Origin: Acidobacteria bacterium 13_2_20CM_2_57_6
GTDB lineage: Bacteria > Acidobacteriota > Terriglobia > Acidiferrales > UBA7541
Assembly: GCA_001917435.1 (NCBI GenBank)
Contig: MNEA01000149.1
Location: forward strand, 1 to 37,010
DNA: 37,010 bases
Direction: 5' to 3'
Below the pieces are notes generated by a model. The model did not search any database. It was given only the letters and a program-made list of their open reading frames with translations, and had not been told where the DNA came from. The first letter of the stretch is position 1; each line of letters starts with the position of its first letter. Of the stretch, positions 14,539 to 23,261 are shown piece after piece. The translations under genes and the position numbers were made by a program.

Positions 14539-17187
14539 CTATTCGTAGCGCAGCGCAACTATGGGATCGACGCGCATCGCGCGGCGGGCGGGGACACTAC
14601 ATGCTGCCGCAGCGACCGCCACAAACACAATCGGGACCACAATAAACGTCAGCGGATCGCTTGGCGTGACCCCGTACAGCAACATCGCAAGCGGTCTGGT
14701 CGCCGCCAGGGCCGAAACTACTCCCACAGCGACGCCAATCAACGCCAACTTCAGTCCCTGGCCGATGACCAGGGCCATCACCTGCGGCGGACTCGCGCCG
14801 AGCGCCGTTCGGATTCCGATTTCGCGCGTGCGCTGGGAGACCAGATGCGACATCACGCCGTATATTCCGATCGCCCCCAAAAACATGGCCAGGGCGCCGA
14901 AGAAAACCATCATCTTGGCCAGGACGCGATTCCCTGTGTCCACCACAGTCATCAAAGTTTCGAGCGGCTCAACCGAGGAAATCGGCTGGTCACGGTCCAC
15001 GGCCCAAATCGAGTCGCGGATGGCTGTTGCCATCGTCGTGGAATTTCCAGCGGTTCGCACCACGAAGCCGAGCGTCGCGGAAGGAAATTGCGCCAAGGGA
15101 ACGTACATCTGCCGGTCGGGCCGGGGCCGCAGTTGGTACATCTTGATGTTCCTTACCATCCCCACAATCGTGCAGACTGTACGTTGCTCGCCGAAGCGAA
15201 GTTGGTGTCCGATTGGATCTTCATTGGGCCATAATTGCCGCGCGAGAGTTTCATTGATGATTGCCGACGGTGAACTGCCTTGTGCGTCGGCGGAAGTGAA
15301 CACGCGGCCCTTGACCAGGCCAATCTGCATGGCTGAAAAATAATCGCTGGACACGGCCGTGAATCGGGCGCCGAACCTTTCTCTAGGCTGAGACACCGGT
15401 TTCTCGGCCGCTTCGACGACGACTGATGCGCCGAAGCCACCGAACGGCACGGAACTTGCGGCGCCAACCGAAGCCACTTGCGGCAGCCCATGGAGACGCG
15501 CCAGCACCTCCTCGCTGAAATTGCGCAGGCGCGACTCCTCCGTGTACTTTGTTTTGGGCAGTGCGAGTTGCGCCACCATTACATTCGCCGGATTGTATCC
15601 GTGGCTCGAGCGCACGGTAATGATGAAGCTCTTCACTAGGAGTGTCGTCGATATCAGTACCAAGACAGCCAGCGCACACTCCGCAGCGACGAATCTCCGG
15701 CGCAGCCGCACGCTGCGTTGACTTCCCGAGGCATGCCCCGATGCTTCCTTGAGCGCGCGGTTCACGTCGAGCGAATGCTCATACGCTGGCGCGAGCCCGA
15801 AGACGAGGCCGCAGAGCAGCGCGATTCCCAGCGTGAAGCCGAGCGTTGTGAAGTCCAGATCCACGTGTCCGTAATTCACGATATATCCGCGGATGTGACC
15901 GGGGATCTCCGACTCGATCCAGCGCACACCCCAGAGGCCAAAGAGCGCCCCTGCCACGCCGCCGAGGAAAAACAGCAGAAGGGATTCCGTGAGGAGTAGC
16001 CGGACCAGCCGGTCTCTTGTCGCGCCAAGGGCCCCGCGAACGGCGAACTCCCTGGTGCGGTTTGTCGCTCGGGCCAGCATCAGATTCGCGACGTTCGCGC
16101 AGGCAATCAACAGAATCAGCCCTACAATCACGAAACAGATCAGCAGTTCGGGCGCACCTTCTTTCCTGCGAATTTCATTAGTCATGGAGCTGACCAGCAA
16201 AGTCAGGTCCGTGTTGGTCTCCGGAAACTGTTTTTCGAGACGTCCAAAAATCGCCGCGCTTTCTGCTCCCGCCTGCTCCGGCGTGACTCCGGGCTTCAGC
16301 CGCCCAAATGCGGACAATCTCGACCTGGCGCGATCGGCCCGCTCCTCGTCCGACAGCGCCAGAGGCGTCCATAAATTGGCGACGCCCATTAGCATGAACT
16401 GAAATGTTCCGGGCAGCACGCCCACCACGGTGTAGGGCTCGCCTTCGACCGTGATTGTTCGTCCGATAATTTTCCCGTCGCCGGCGAAGCGGCTCTGCCA
16501 CAATCCCTGGCCGAGAATGGCTACGTGCCCTGCTCCCGGCTGATCTTCGTCCGGCGTGAACGTCTGGCCAAGCATGGGCTTGACGCCCAGGGCATCAAAA
16601 TAATTCCAGCTTACTCGTCCCCCCTCGACGAGCGCGGGGGCACCACCGCCGGTAAGATTGAAACTCAACCCTCTCCATAAGGCGGTCTGCTCGAACGAGG
16701 TGTTTTGCTTCTGGAAATCGAGGAACGACGCCGTGGACGTGAGGCCCTCCCTCGTCCATCCCTTTTTTGTGTCATGCGACTCGAATATCATGAGCCGCTC
16801 CGACTGCGGATAGGGCAGTGGTTTGATTATGAAAGCGTTGATATAGCTGAAGATCGCCGTATTTGCCCCGATGCCGAGGGTGAGGGTGAGCGCGGCGACG
16901 ACGGTGAATCCCGGCGACTTCGCCAGCATCCGAAGCCCGTAGCGAATATCCTGCAGCAGCGTTTCGATGAAGGTCACGCCGCGCGCATCGCGATGTTCCT
17001 CTTTGAGTTGTTCCATTCCGCCGAATTCCAGACGCGCGAGGCGCTTTGCTTCCTGAGGCGGCAGGCCGGAGTGGATGAACTTCGCAACCTGTTGCGCGAA
17101 GTGAAAGCGCAGTTCGTCGTCGAGTTCGGCCTCCACCTTTTTCCGGCGGAAGAGGGAACGCAATCGCAACAGCACGTCGTCCAGCAT
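14539..17187 (-). CDS. ADOP-type FtsX/MacB-like ABC permease
   Basis: An 882-residue permease of the acidobacterial duplicated orphan permease type. An N-terminal cytoplasmic prefix (about 1-75) precedes the first transmembrane helix (about 90-115, Gly-Ile-Gly-Ala-Asn-Thr-Ala-Ile-Phe motif). A MacB-type periplasmic core domain follows (about 120-320), then an FtsX block of three helices, a second periplasmic core (about 490-700), and a second FtsX block to the C-terminus, which ends Arg-Arg-Ala-Met-Arg-Val-Asp-Pro-Ile-Val-Ala-Leu-Arg. No ATPase is encoded beside it, hence 'orphan'. MacB relatives couple cytoplasmic ATP hydrolysis to periplasmic export of peptides or toxins; the substrate here is unknown. 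ATG at 17187 has GGAGAGG, nine bases after the PadR stop, so the two form an operon. Confidence 0.93.
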   Translation of the reverse strand: MLDDVLLRLRSLFRRKKVEAELDDELRFHFAQQVAKFIHSGLPPQEAKRLARLEFGGMEQLKEEHRDARGVTFIETLLQDIRYGLRMLAKSPGFTVVAALTLTLGIGANTAIFSYINAFIIKPLPYPQSERLMIFESHDTKKGWTREGLTSTASFLDFQKQNTSFEQTALWRGLSFNLTGGGAPALVEGGRVSWNYFDALGVKPMLGQTFTPDEDQPGAGHVAILGQGLWQSRFAGDGKIIGRTITVEGEPYTVVGVLPGTFQFMLMGVANLWTPLALSDEERADRARSRLSAFGRLKPGVTPEQAGAESAAIFGRLEKQFPETNTDLTLLVSSMTNEIRRKEGAPELLICFVIVGLILLIACANVANLMLARATNRTREFAVRGALGATRDRLVRLLLTESLLLFFLGGVAGALFGLWGVRWIESEIPGHIRGYIVNYGHVDLDFTTLGFTLGIALLCGLVFGLAPAYEHSLDVNRALKEASGHASGSQRSVRLRRRFVAAECALAVLVLISTTLLVKSFIITVRSSHGYNPANVMVAQLALPKTKYTEESRLRNFSEEVLARLHGLPQVASVGAASSVPFGGFGASVVVEAAEKPVSQPRERFGARFTAVSSDYFSAMQIGLVKGRVFTSADAQGSSPSAIINETLARQLWPNEDPIGHQLRFGEQRTVCTIVGMVRNIKMYQLRPRPDRQMYVPLAQFPSATLGFVVRTAGNSTTMATAIRDSIWAVDRDQPISSVEPLETLMTVVDTGNRVLAKMMVFFGALAMFLGAIGIYGVMSHLVSQRTREIGIRTALGASPPQVMALVIGQGLKLALIGVAVGVVSALAATRPLAMLLYGVTPSDPLTFIVVPIVFVAVAAAACSVPARRAMRVDPIVALRYE

Positions 17188-17196
17188 GGGCCTCTC

Positions 17197-17529
17197 CTAC
17201 GTGGTTTCCAGGATTTGCGCAACAGCGGCGGCGAGTTTGCGCCAGGCGCTCTCTTCGCGTTCCAACTGCTTGCGGCCGAGCCGCGTGAGCTCATAAAACT
17301 TGGCGCGGCGATTGTTCTCTGAGACTCCCCAGCGCGCCTTGATCCAGCCTTTGCGCTCCAGGCGATGCAGCGCGGGATAAAGGGACCCCTGCTGCACGAA
17401 AAGAGTTTTGCTGGAAACCTGATGGATGCGCTCGGAGATAGCCCAGCCGTGCTGCGGCTCGAGGGCGAGTGTGCGGAGGATTAGGAGGTCCAGGGTGCCT
17501 TGCGGAAGATCAATCCGCGTGTCCGTCAT
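17197..17529 (-). CDS. PadR-family transcriptional repressor
   Basis: A 110-residue winged-helix protein. The typical opening Gly-Thr-Leu-Asp-Leu-Leu-Ile-Leu-Arg-Thr-Leu is at 10-20, the recognition region Gln-Gln-Gly-Ser-Leu-Tyr-Pro-Ala-Leu-His-Arg-Leu near 45-57, and a wing with Tyr-Glu-Leu-Thr near 76-80. A C-terminal dimer helix closes it. The frame is open to 17628; the ATG at 17529 has GGGGAG four to five bases upstream and fits the family length. It precedes the ADOP permease by nine bases. Its promoter carries a perfect inverted repeat overlapping the -35 side and the start region, suggesting autorepression of the pair. The inducer is unknown. Confidence 0.93.
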   Translation of the reverse strand: MTDTRIDLPQGTLDLLILRTLALEPQHGWAISERIHQVSSKTLFVQQGSLYPALHRLERKGWIKARWGVSENNRRAKFYELTRLGRKQLEREESAWRKLAAAVAQILETT

Positions 17530-17543
17530 TTGCTCCCCTATTG

Positions 17544-17578
17544 CTTCTACAGGGAGTGTACTCTTGTTCTTGTAGAAG
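17544..17578. promoter_or_regulatory. Candidate PadR operator (inverted repeat)
   Basis: CTTCTACA at 17544-17551 is the perfect reverse complement of TGTAGAAG at 17571-17578, with 19 bases between. One arm overlaps the last base of the -35 and the adjacent spacer, the other the expected transcription start. This layout would block RNA polymerase, as PadR dimers commonly do. Binding by the adjacent PadR is inferred from position. Confidence 0.62.
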
Positions 17579-17583
17579 TGCAA
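17555..17583 (-). promoter_or_regulatory. Sigma70-type promoter of padR-ADOP operon
   Basis: On the minus strand, -35 TTGCAC (17583-17578) is separated by 17 bases from -10 TACACT (17560-17555). Transcription should start about 17548, leaving a leader of roughly 19 bases that contains the GGGGAG ribosome site. Confidence 0.7.
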
Positions 17584-17719
17584 GGGGAAGGTTTTGAATT
17601 TACACTTCACTTCCGTGGCCGCCGTCATCGCAGCCCGCGAACCTGGAGGAAATGGTTAAGGATGATTTTGCCAGCCGATGAAGAACGGATTTTTATGCCG
17701 GAGGAAATTTGAGGAAAAT

Positions 17720-17806
17720 TGGTGCCCGAGAGAGGACTCGAACCTCCACGACCTTGCGATCACTGCGACCTGAACGCAGCGCGTCTGCCAGTTCCGCCAC
17801 TCGGGC
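17720..17806 (-). tRNA. tRNA-Leu (anticodon CAG)
   Basis: An 87-base class II tRNA with encoded CCA. The acceptor stem GCCCGAG/CTCGGGC, discriminator A, a D-arm with GGCAGAC, anticodon loop TTCAGGT (anticodon CAG), a long variable arm (about 17743-17757) and a T-arm with GGTTCGAGTCC are all visible. The long variable arm confirms a leucine-type isoacceptor. Confidence 0.96.
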
Positions 17807-18203
17807 ACGAGTGTGAGAAAGACAACTCCAGCGTAGCTGGAGCCGCTTCGAATGAGACTTTTTCATTCTGCCCGGCACGTTCCCCTTTGTCAACGCAACG
17901 CCGCCCAACGCTCATCGGAGTGTGCGTTGCGAAGGGAAGAGTCTTTCTGTCCTTCCAAGCCGCTCATGCAAGCGAGGAAGGCGCGCTCACTTCCTAAGTC
18001 TCTTTCGTTTGTTGATTTTGCCGCTGTAGCTAGCTGCATTTTGAGACCGGGTCCCGGCCAGTTGGGACCACGACCTCTTATCAGTCTTTCTGATTCTCGC
18101 CACTAGAATTTTTAATTTAGAGTGCTATACTCCGCCCTGTAAATCCCAAAAAACCCTGCCGGCCCCGGCCGGCACCGCGGATTGGTCCCAACGGGAGGTC
18201 ACC
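17807..18203. other. Gene-free gap with several hairpin-forming repeats
   Basis: No coding region is supported. Visible are a 7-bp hairpin CTCCAGC-gta-GCTGGAG at 17826-17842 (upstream of the minus-strand tRNA), GAATGA/TCATTC at 17850-17868, CGCAACGC/GCGTTGCG at 17894-17931 with partly matching outer arms, and GTTGGGACCA at 18061-18070 that is the reverse complement of TGGTCCCAAC at 18183-18192. The tRNA promoter probably lies here but is not clear. Confidence 0.5.
18126..18174 (+). promoter_or_regulatory. -10 element and leader hairpin of two-TM protein gene
   Basis: TATACT at 18126-18131 is a good -10 element but its -35 is weak. The leader, starting near 18138, contains a 7-bp perfect hairpin (TGCCGGC/GCCGGCA, 18157-18174, loop CCCG), then the GGGAGG ribosome site before the ATG at 18204. 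Confidence 0.45.
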
Positions 18204-18497
18204 ATGGAAGCACAATCATTCCTTTCAGGGCCGTTGCTCTATCTGTTGATCGCGTGGGGAGTTGCTACCGCCGTATTCCTGGGTCTGTTGTTTCGGCGGA
18301 GTCTCCTCTCAAGTCACGAAGACGATCAAATCTTTCTCGATGCCGCTGAAGAACACATGGCCAAGGAGCAGCGCGAGCTCGTGGCGAAGATCAACGCGCT
18401 GTCCCGGCCCATTCTGGGAACCGGCATCCTTGCAGGGGTTCTGCTGCTGGTCATCGCCGGAATGTGGCTTAAAGAAGGGCTGAAGGGCCTTCTTTAG
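18204..18497 (+). CDS. Small two-TM membrane protein of unknown function
   Basis: A 97-residue protein. Hydrophobic helices lie at about 8-29 and 68-90, and between them is a charged helical segment rich in Glu, Lys and Arg (about 36-66) likely exposed in the cytoplasm. I do not recognise a family. The ATG has a strong GGGAGGTCACC leader. A TATACT -10 and a leader hairpin lie upstream, and an intrinsic terminator begins in its last codons, so it forms a single-gene transcript. It lies between the tRNA-Leu and a convergent NTF2-like gene. Confidence 0.75.
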   Translation: MEAQSFLSGPLLYLLIAWGVATAVFLGLLFRRSLLSSHEDDQIFLDAAEEHMAKEQRELVAKINALSRPILGTGILAGVLLLVIAGMWLKEGLKGLL

Positions 18498-18502
18498 TTT
18501 TG
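18471..18502 (+). terminator. Intrinsic terminator overlapping a stop codon
   Basis: AAAGAAGG (18471-18478) pairs with CCTTCTTT (18488-18495) around a 9-base loop and is followed by AGTTTTG. It lies across the end of the small membrane-protein gene. The symmetrical A and T flanks could let it work for the convergent gene as well. Confidence 0.6.
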
Positions 18503-18524
18503 AGGGATCGAGACCCGGCGAGTT

Positions 18525-19109
18525 TCAGCGTGGCGCCGGCTTTGCGGGTTGCTGTTGCTCCGGAGGCGCGCTTGCCGGGACGGCTTGCGCCGGCTTGGGG
18601 GCCACCGAAGTGTGATTGAGCACAATCACCCAATGGTTGTTGCGTTTTTCTAACACCACCGTGGTCTGCCCTTGCGATTTCATCTGCTGGCCGTCCACGA
18701 CCGCCTGGAAGTCCCATTGATAGCACGCCCAACCCACCGCACCACTCACTTTGATGTAGGTGTTTAAGCGGTCCATGCGGACCTGCTGCATCTGCGCACG
18801 CTGCTGTTGGTAAATCGCGAGGTAGTTGGTCCAGCCGAAAATCGGCGGCGCCCACGAGCCGTTCACCATCGCAACGTCGTCACCATAGTCCTTATGGAGT
18901 TTTTCGATGTCTCCGATCTGCCAGGCTCCCAGCATATCGGACAGCGTGTAATCAATCTGCTGCTCGTCAGTCAATGGAATCGGTGCCTTGGAAGCGTCCC
19001 CGGATGAAGAGGCGTCCGGCTTTTTTTTCTTTTCCTTTTGTGCCGCGGCGGGAGAAACGCAGGTGAGAGAGAGCGCGGAAACCAGCAACAGCAGAAAGAT
19101 CCTATGCAT
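18525..19109 (-). CDS. Exported NTF2/SnoaL-like (DUF4440-type) protein
   Basis: A 194-residue protein with a signal peptide (about 1-24, cleavage near Ala-Ala-Ala-Gln). A Lys/Ser/Asp-rich linker follows, then one NTF2-like alpha+beta cone domain (about 50-170) with Asp-Met-Leu-Gly-Ala-Trp-Gln-Ile-Gly-Asp-Ile-Glu and the strand Val-Val-Leu-Glu-Lys-Arg-Asn-Asn-His-Trp-Val-Ile-Val. The tail is Pro/Ala/Gln-rich. The fold often binds small hydrophobic ligands, but function cannot be read from sequence. The frame opens at 19148; Met at 19109 gives a clean signal peptide although its ribosome site is weak. It follows the PIG-L gene on the same strand after 132 bases. Confidence 0.75.
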   Translation of the reverse strand: MHRIFLLLLVSALSLTCVSPAAAQKEKKKKPDASSSGDASKAPIPLTDEQQIDYTLSDMLGAWQIGDIEKLHKDYGDDVAMVNGSWAPPIFGWTNYLAIYQQQRAQMQQVRMDRLNTYIKVSGAVGWACYQWDFQAVVDGQQMKSQGQTTVVLEKRNNHWVIVLNHTSVAPKPAQAVPASAPPEQQQPAKPAPR

Positions 19110-19241
19110 TGTACCGCGGGCAAAGCAACCTCCATGATGGTTCCACATTCGTGTTTCGCTCCTCGGATGAAGAGAATAGCACGGTGAATTGCGGATGGCG
19201 CCGGTGTACCCAGTTGGGTTACCTCGTCGAGGCGGTTCTAG

Positions 19242-21905
19242 CTATGGCTTAGGGGCACGAGGTTTTTCTGGCAGTTCAGCGGCCCGTGACGCGTTAAGTA
19301 GATTGACGAACAGCCGGTAAGCTCCCGGAATGCCCTCCGGCAATTGGCGGAAGAAAGCAAGTCCCGTGTAGATGTAAGTGCCCTTGCCGAGATGCGTATA
19401 TACAAGCCCGCCGTTGAGTTCCGGCTCGCCGGGATCATGCATGCCCAGGAGCGGAGTGTACTTGGGGTCGAATTCCGTCCAGAAATAAAGGCCACGCTCC
19501 TGCATCCAGCCCTTGAAGTCGTCCTGGGTAATCTTGTTCGGATGATTGAGGAGCGGATCATTCGGCTTCAGGAATTTGACGGGGGAATTCTCATCAGTGA
19601 TGCGCGGAAGGGGACGAACGACCGGCGGTGTTCCTTCTTTTGCAGGCGGAAGCGGCGGCGAAATCAGAGCCGGATACGGGGCGTACTGGAATTTGTCCCA
19701 GGCAAACTCTCGCTGGTACTGCACGACGAGTGTCCCACCCTTGGACACATAATCCAGCAACCGCTGGTTCGCTCCTGCCAACTCCGGCCGAAGTTCGTAG
19801 GCGCGCACGCCGATCACGATGGCGTTGAATGGAGATAAGTCGCGGAACGCCAGGGCCACTGCGTCCAGCATTTCGACACGAATTCCCAGGCGTTGCAGCG
19901 TTTCCGGTATCGGTTCATTTTCTGCCGTGACGTAGCCGATGCGAAGATTCTCCGGAACAATCACGTCAAACACGTGCACGGAGCAGAGCGCCGGCTCGGT
20001 CCAAAGTTGCGTCGGAAGCGTCGGCAGCGGTTCCAGAGAAGTGGTGAATTTTTCCGTCTTTTCGCCGCGGCCACGGCCGGTCCCGCGTTCCACGTACGCC
20101 GAAATTTTGAAATTGCCCTTGGCAAGCTTCAAAGGCGGCGTCACTGTAAGCCGGGCATACCGGTCGCCCGTGGCATCAAATTTCAGGGGCACGGCCACGC
20201 CGGTTTTCCATCCGCGCGGCACAGTCAGACCGGCGCGAACTTCTCCCGGCTGCGTTGCATAAGAATGCACGCGCAGTAATACGTCAAACGGTTCGCTCCG
20301 CTTGGCGGCAATTTCGATGGCTTGCCTGGGCTCGACCGCCAGCGTATAAGCCGGAACGATTCGCAGAGGCACACGATCCGCGCGCGTCGAAGTCGCGCGA
20401 AGTTGCACCACGGGCGCGGTGACCGTGAACGAGTAGGTATCGACTACGGCTTCCTGGCTGACGGTCACAAGCGGCGGCGGTTCCGGCAGTAGCGTCGCAG
20501 CGGGAGGCGGCGTGCGCTGCGGATTCGGTCCGGCGGAAACGGTAAAGCGAATGGCTCCGCTGTTTTCCGGCTCTTCCTTTGTGACATTCCAGTCGGAGGG
20601 CAGCCTGAGGGTGGGTTTCTTGAAATCTCCTGCGATTTCTCCACGATGACGAGGGTCCACACGGACCGTAAACGTTTCTCCGGAGACAGGTTCGCCGCGA
20701 TCGGCGAGCGCATCCAATCGCAGCCCCGTTACAAGCGCCAGAGCCGCGTCTATCTTTTCTCGTTTCCGCTTCAGGCTTCGCGCCAGGTATGCGACCGGGG
20801 CGGGAACCTGGGCCGAATTCGAAGGCACGGGCACTTCATTAATTTTTCTTCCCGCGGTAACCAGGGATCCGGCGGCCGCCTTCCAATCGAGGCGCAACGC
20901 CGCATCGCGAGCCGCTACCAGAGTGGCATCCACCGTTCGCATGAGCGGGTCCACACCCATGTTCCCAATTTCATAGTCTTCGTCCAATGGGCCGAGTGGT
21001 TGAGCAAGCAGACCGGGATCAAGTTGCCCTCCATCCTCCCGCTGCAACGCGACGGCGCGCCGCAGAAATGGCGAGCCCAGGAATCCGGTGATTCCTTGGG
21101 TGCGATGATTGGCAAACGCGTCGAGCCCGATTTCACGCCAGGACTTTCCATAGAGGGGCGAAATGTCATCCAGGGGAAGCAGGTAACCTTTGGGGGCTTC
21201 GCTGCGGTCGAGGTCCAGCACAACGACGGGCTTTCGGTCGCCCCAAGGCGCCGAGTCCGGGTCTTCCTGGGAAGAACCGCGCAGCTTGAAGGAAGCATCG
21301 GCGGCGAGTTGCACGGCCTTCGGGGTGAGCAATCCCGCGGCTTGATGATGACCGTGTCCTGCGTGCACACCTCCCCAGCCATTGATCACGACGTTTGGGC
21401 GGAAGCCTCGAATCACGCGGACCATGTCCTCGAGGACTTGGTCGCCCCAGACGCGTTCCGTTTCCTCCGGCGTCTTGGAATAGCCAAAATCTTTGGCTCG
21501 CGTGAAGTAGAGCCGCACGCCGTAGCCACGCGTCGCTTCCAGCAATTCCTGCGTGCGGATCAATCCGAGTTGCGGCGCTTGTTCGGGACCAAGATCGTTC
21601 TGGCCGCCTTCGCCGCGTGTCAGGGAAAGCAGCGCCACATCCGCGTGAAGCCCCCGAGCAAGATAGGTGAGCACGGCGCCGCTCTCGTCGTCGGGATGAG
21701 CGGTCACGTAGAGGATCCGCGTGGTGATGCGAGCTCTCTCGATCGCCTCGACAGTTTCCGGCAAGCCGGGCCCTGTCCCCGGCGCTGGTGGGAATTGCGC
21801 GAACGTGGGGGCGGGCAAAACTGCGATTACGGCGCAAGCCATCAGGACAAGAATCGCCAAACGTTGAAAATAGGAATTCACGCGACCTCCACCGCAATGC
21901 TCCAT
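19242..21905 (-). CDS. Exported PIG-L (LmbE) family deacetylase, multidomain
   Basis: An 887-residue protein with a signal peptide ending near Pro-Thr-Phe-Ala-Gln. The zinc deacetylase domain (about 60-300) has Ala-His-Pro-Asp-Asp-Glu at 69-74 and the second histidine cluster His-x2-His-x-His-His at 181-187. A long beta-rich part (about 390-650) and a C-terminal GATase-like alpha/beta domain (about 670-870) follow. PIG-L enzymes remove N-acetyl groups from sugars or sugar-like thiols; this large exported kind is typical of Acidobacteria and its substrate is unknown. The ATG at 21905 lies seven bases after the APC transporter stop. A GTG at 21881 with GGAGGT is an alternative start. Confidence 0.87.
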   Translation of the reverse strand: MEHCGGGRVNSYFQRLAILVLMACAVIAVLPAPTFAQFPPAPGTGPGLPETVEAIERARITTRILYVTAHPDDESGAVLTYLARGLHADVALLSLTRGEGGQNDLGPEQAPQLGLIRTQELLEATRGYGVRLYFTRAKDFGYSKTPEETERVWGDQVLEDMVRVIRGFRPNVVINGWGGVHAGHGHHQAAGLLTPKAVQLAADASFKLRGSSQEDPDSAPWGDRKPVVVLDLDRSEAPKGYLLPLDDISPLYGKSWREIGLDAFANHRTQGITGFLGSPFLRRAVALQREDGGQLDPGLLAQPLGPLDEDYEIGNMGVDPLMRTVDATLVAARDAALRLDWKAAAGSLVTAGRKINEVPVPSNSAQVPAPVAYLARSLKRKREKIDAALALVTGLRLDALADRGEPVSGETFTVRVDPRHRGEIAGDFKKPTLRLPSDWNVTKEEPENSGAIRFTVSAGPNPQRTPPPAATLLPEPPPLVTVSQEAVVDTYSFTVTAPVVQLRATSTRADRVPLRIVPAYTLAVEPRQAIEIAAKRSEPFDVLLRVHSYATQPGEVRAGLTVPRGWKTGVAVPLKFDATGDRYARLTVTPPLKLAKGNFKISAYVERGTGRGRGEKTEKFTTSLEPLPTLPTQLWTEPALCSVHVFDVIVPENLRIGYVTAENEPIPETLQRLGIRVEMLDAVALAFRDLSPFNAIVIGVRAYELRPELAGANQRLLDYVSKGGTLVVQYQREFAWDKFQYAPYPALISPPLPPAKEGTPPVVRPLPRITDENSPVKFLKPNDPLLNHPNKITQDDFKGWMQERGLYFWTEFDPKYTPLLGMHDPGEPELNGGLVYTHLGKGTYIYTGLAFFRQLPEGIPGAYRLFVNLLNASRAAELPEKPRAPKP

Positions 21906-21912
21906 GGAACTC

Positions 21913-23196
21913 TTACTCTGAACCGGCAACCGTCGACTGCGAACTTGCAAAGGGCCATTGTCTCACTTCCCGCGCGCGAACCAGAAACGCGAGAGTCCCC
22001 AGTGCGATTTCCGCAAGCCCCCACTTTCGCGTCGGGCCGGTTTGCCAGAAGAGCCACGCCCATCCGATCATGGTCAGTACGGCGGGCACGGGATACAACC
22101 ACATCTTAAATGGGAGCCCTTGCGTGTTCAGCGAAACGCTGAATAAGAATGCGAGCCCCGCCAGTACCAGCAATGAAATATGCGGAAAGTGCTTCGTGGG
22201 ATGCACTTTACCGAACACCGGAAAGAAATTCCCGTCACGCGCCGCCGAATAAGGCACTCGTGATGCGCCGAGCAACACGGAAAAAGCCGACGCAACCGCA
22301 ATCCACAGGATCATTCCCGTCACGAAGCGCGCCGCCGCTTGCCCGTACAACCGTTCGACAAATAAGCTGGCGATGAAATCGGAATTCTGCGCCTCGCGCC
22401 ACGGAATCACGCCGAGGATGCTCGTCTGCATGGCCAAGTACAAAATGGCGATTCCCAGCACAGAAAGAAAAATCCCACGGGGAATATTTTTCTCGGGGTC
22501 CTTAATCTCGCTGCCGAGGTGGCAAATGTTGTAGTAGCCCCAGTAGCTATAAATCGTGCTCACCATCGCGGACCCGAGACCCGCGAACCATACCCACGAC
22601 AAGTGGAAGGCACCCGGAGGAAAATCAAACGCGATCCTGGCGTTGAAATGCGTGGCGCCTCCCCAGATCAGCCACAGCATCGTTCCCACCACCCCGATCC
22701 ACAACAAAACGGAAATTTTTCCGATCGTGGTGATTCGCCGATACAACAGAATCACGATAAGAATGACCAGTCCGCCGGAAATGGCCTTGGCCCCCAACGG
22801 AGTGAACGCGTGCAGATATCCGGCGTACTTTGCGAAACCGATCGACGCCGACGCCACGGAAAGCGGCGCTTGCACTAACGTCTGCCAAACAAACAAAAAT
22901 GACATCAGCCGGCCCCAGCGCTCCGGGCCGTACGCCTCTCGCAGAAACACGTAGGTGCCGCCCGCTTTCGGCATTGCTGCGCCCAGCTCGGACCAGACAA
23001 AGGCATCCAACGTAGCTAAGAGGGCCCCCGCCAGCCACGCGATTAACGCCTGCGGCCCGCCCATCGCCCGAATCACAAGGGAACTGACCACGAACGGTCC
23101 GATTCCCACGATTTCGATCATGTTCAGGGCGACGGCTTCTTTCAGCCCTAACCCGCGCTCGAGGCCAGGGCTTGCCACATTGTTGTCTGTCTTCAC
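21913..23196 (-). CDS. APC-superfamily amino acid permease
   Basis: A 427-residue integral membrane transporter with about eleven to twelve helices. The N-terminal helix 1 motif Ile-Val-Gly-Ile-Gly-Pro-Phe-Val (about 29-36) matches the broken-helix substrate site of APC/LAT-type transporters, and Ala-Arg-Asp-Gly-Asn-Phe-Phe-Pro near residue 323 is a common family loop. It likely takes up an amino acid or related compound; specificity is not deducible. The start is a GTG at 23196. The stop is followed seven bases later by the PIG-L gene, so the two are co-transcribed, perhaps moving a product released outside. Divergent from a histidine kinase pseudogene. Confidence 0.9.
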   Translation of the reverse strand: MKTDNNVASPGLERGLGLKEAVALNMIEIVGIGPFVVSSLVIRAMGGPQALIAWLAGALLATLDAFVWSELGAAMPKAGGTYVFLREAYGPERWGRLMSFLFVWQTLVQAPLSVASASIGFAKYAGYLHAFTPLGAKAISGGLVILIVILLYRRITTIGKISVLLWIGVVGTMLWLIWGGATHFNARIAFDFPPGAFHLSWVWFAGLGSAMVSTIYSYWGYYNICHLGSEIKDPEKNIPRGIFLSVLGIAILYLAMQTSILGVIPWREAQNSDFIASLFVERLYGQAAARFVTGMILWIAVASAFSVLLGASRVPYSAARDGNFFPVFGKVHPTKHFPHISLLVLAGLAFLFSVSLNTQGLPFKMWLYPVPAVLTMIGWAWLFWQTGPTRKWGLAEIALGTLAFLVRAREVRQWPFASSQSTVAGSE

Positions 23197-23261
23197 GGGT
23201 CCGCCGAGAATAACAAAAGGCTCGCGCGCCGCCTAACCCGATTCCTTCCCCAAAGACCGTT

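Noticed and set aside
17693..17908. Small open frames across the tRNA gene
   Set aside because: They overlap a complete tRNA-Leu and are accidental.
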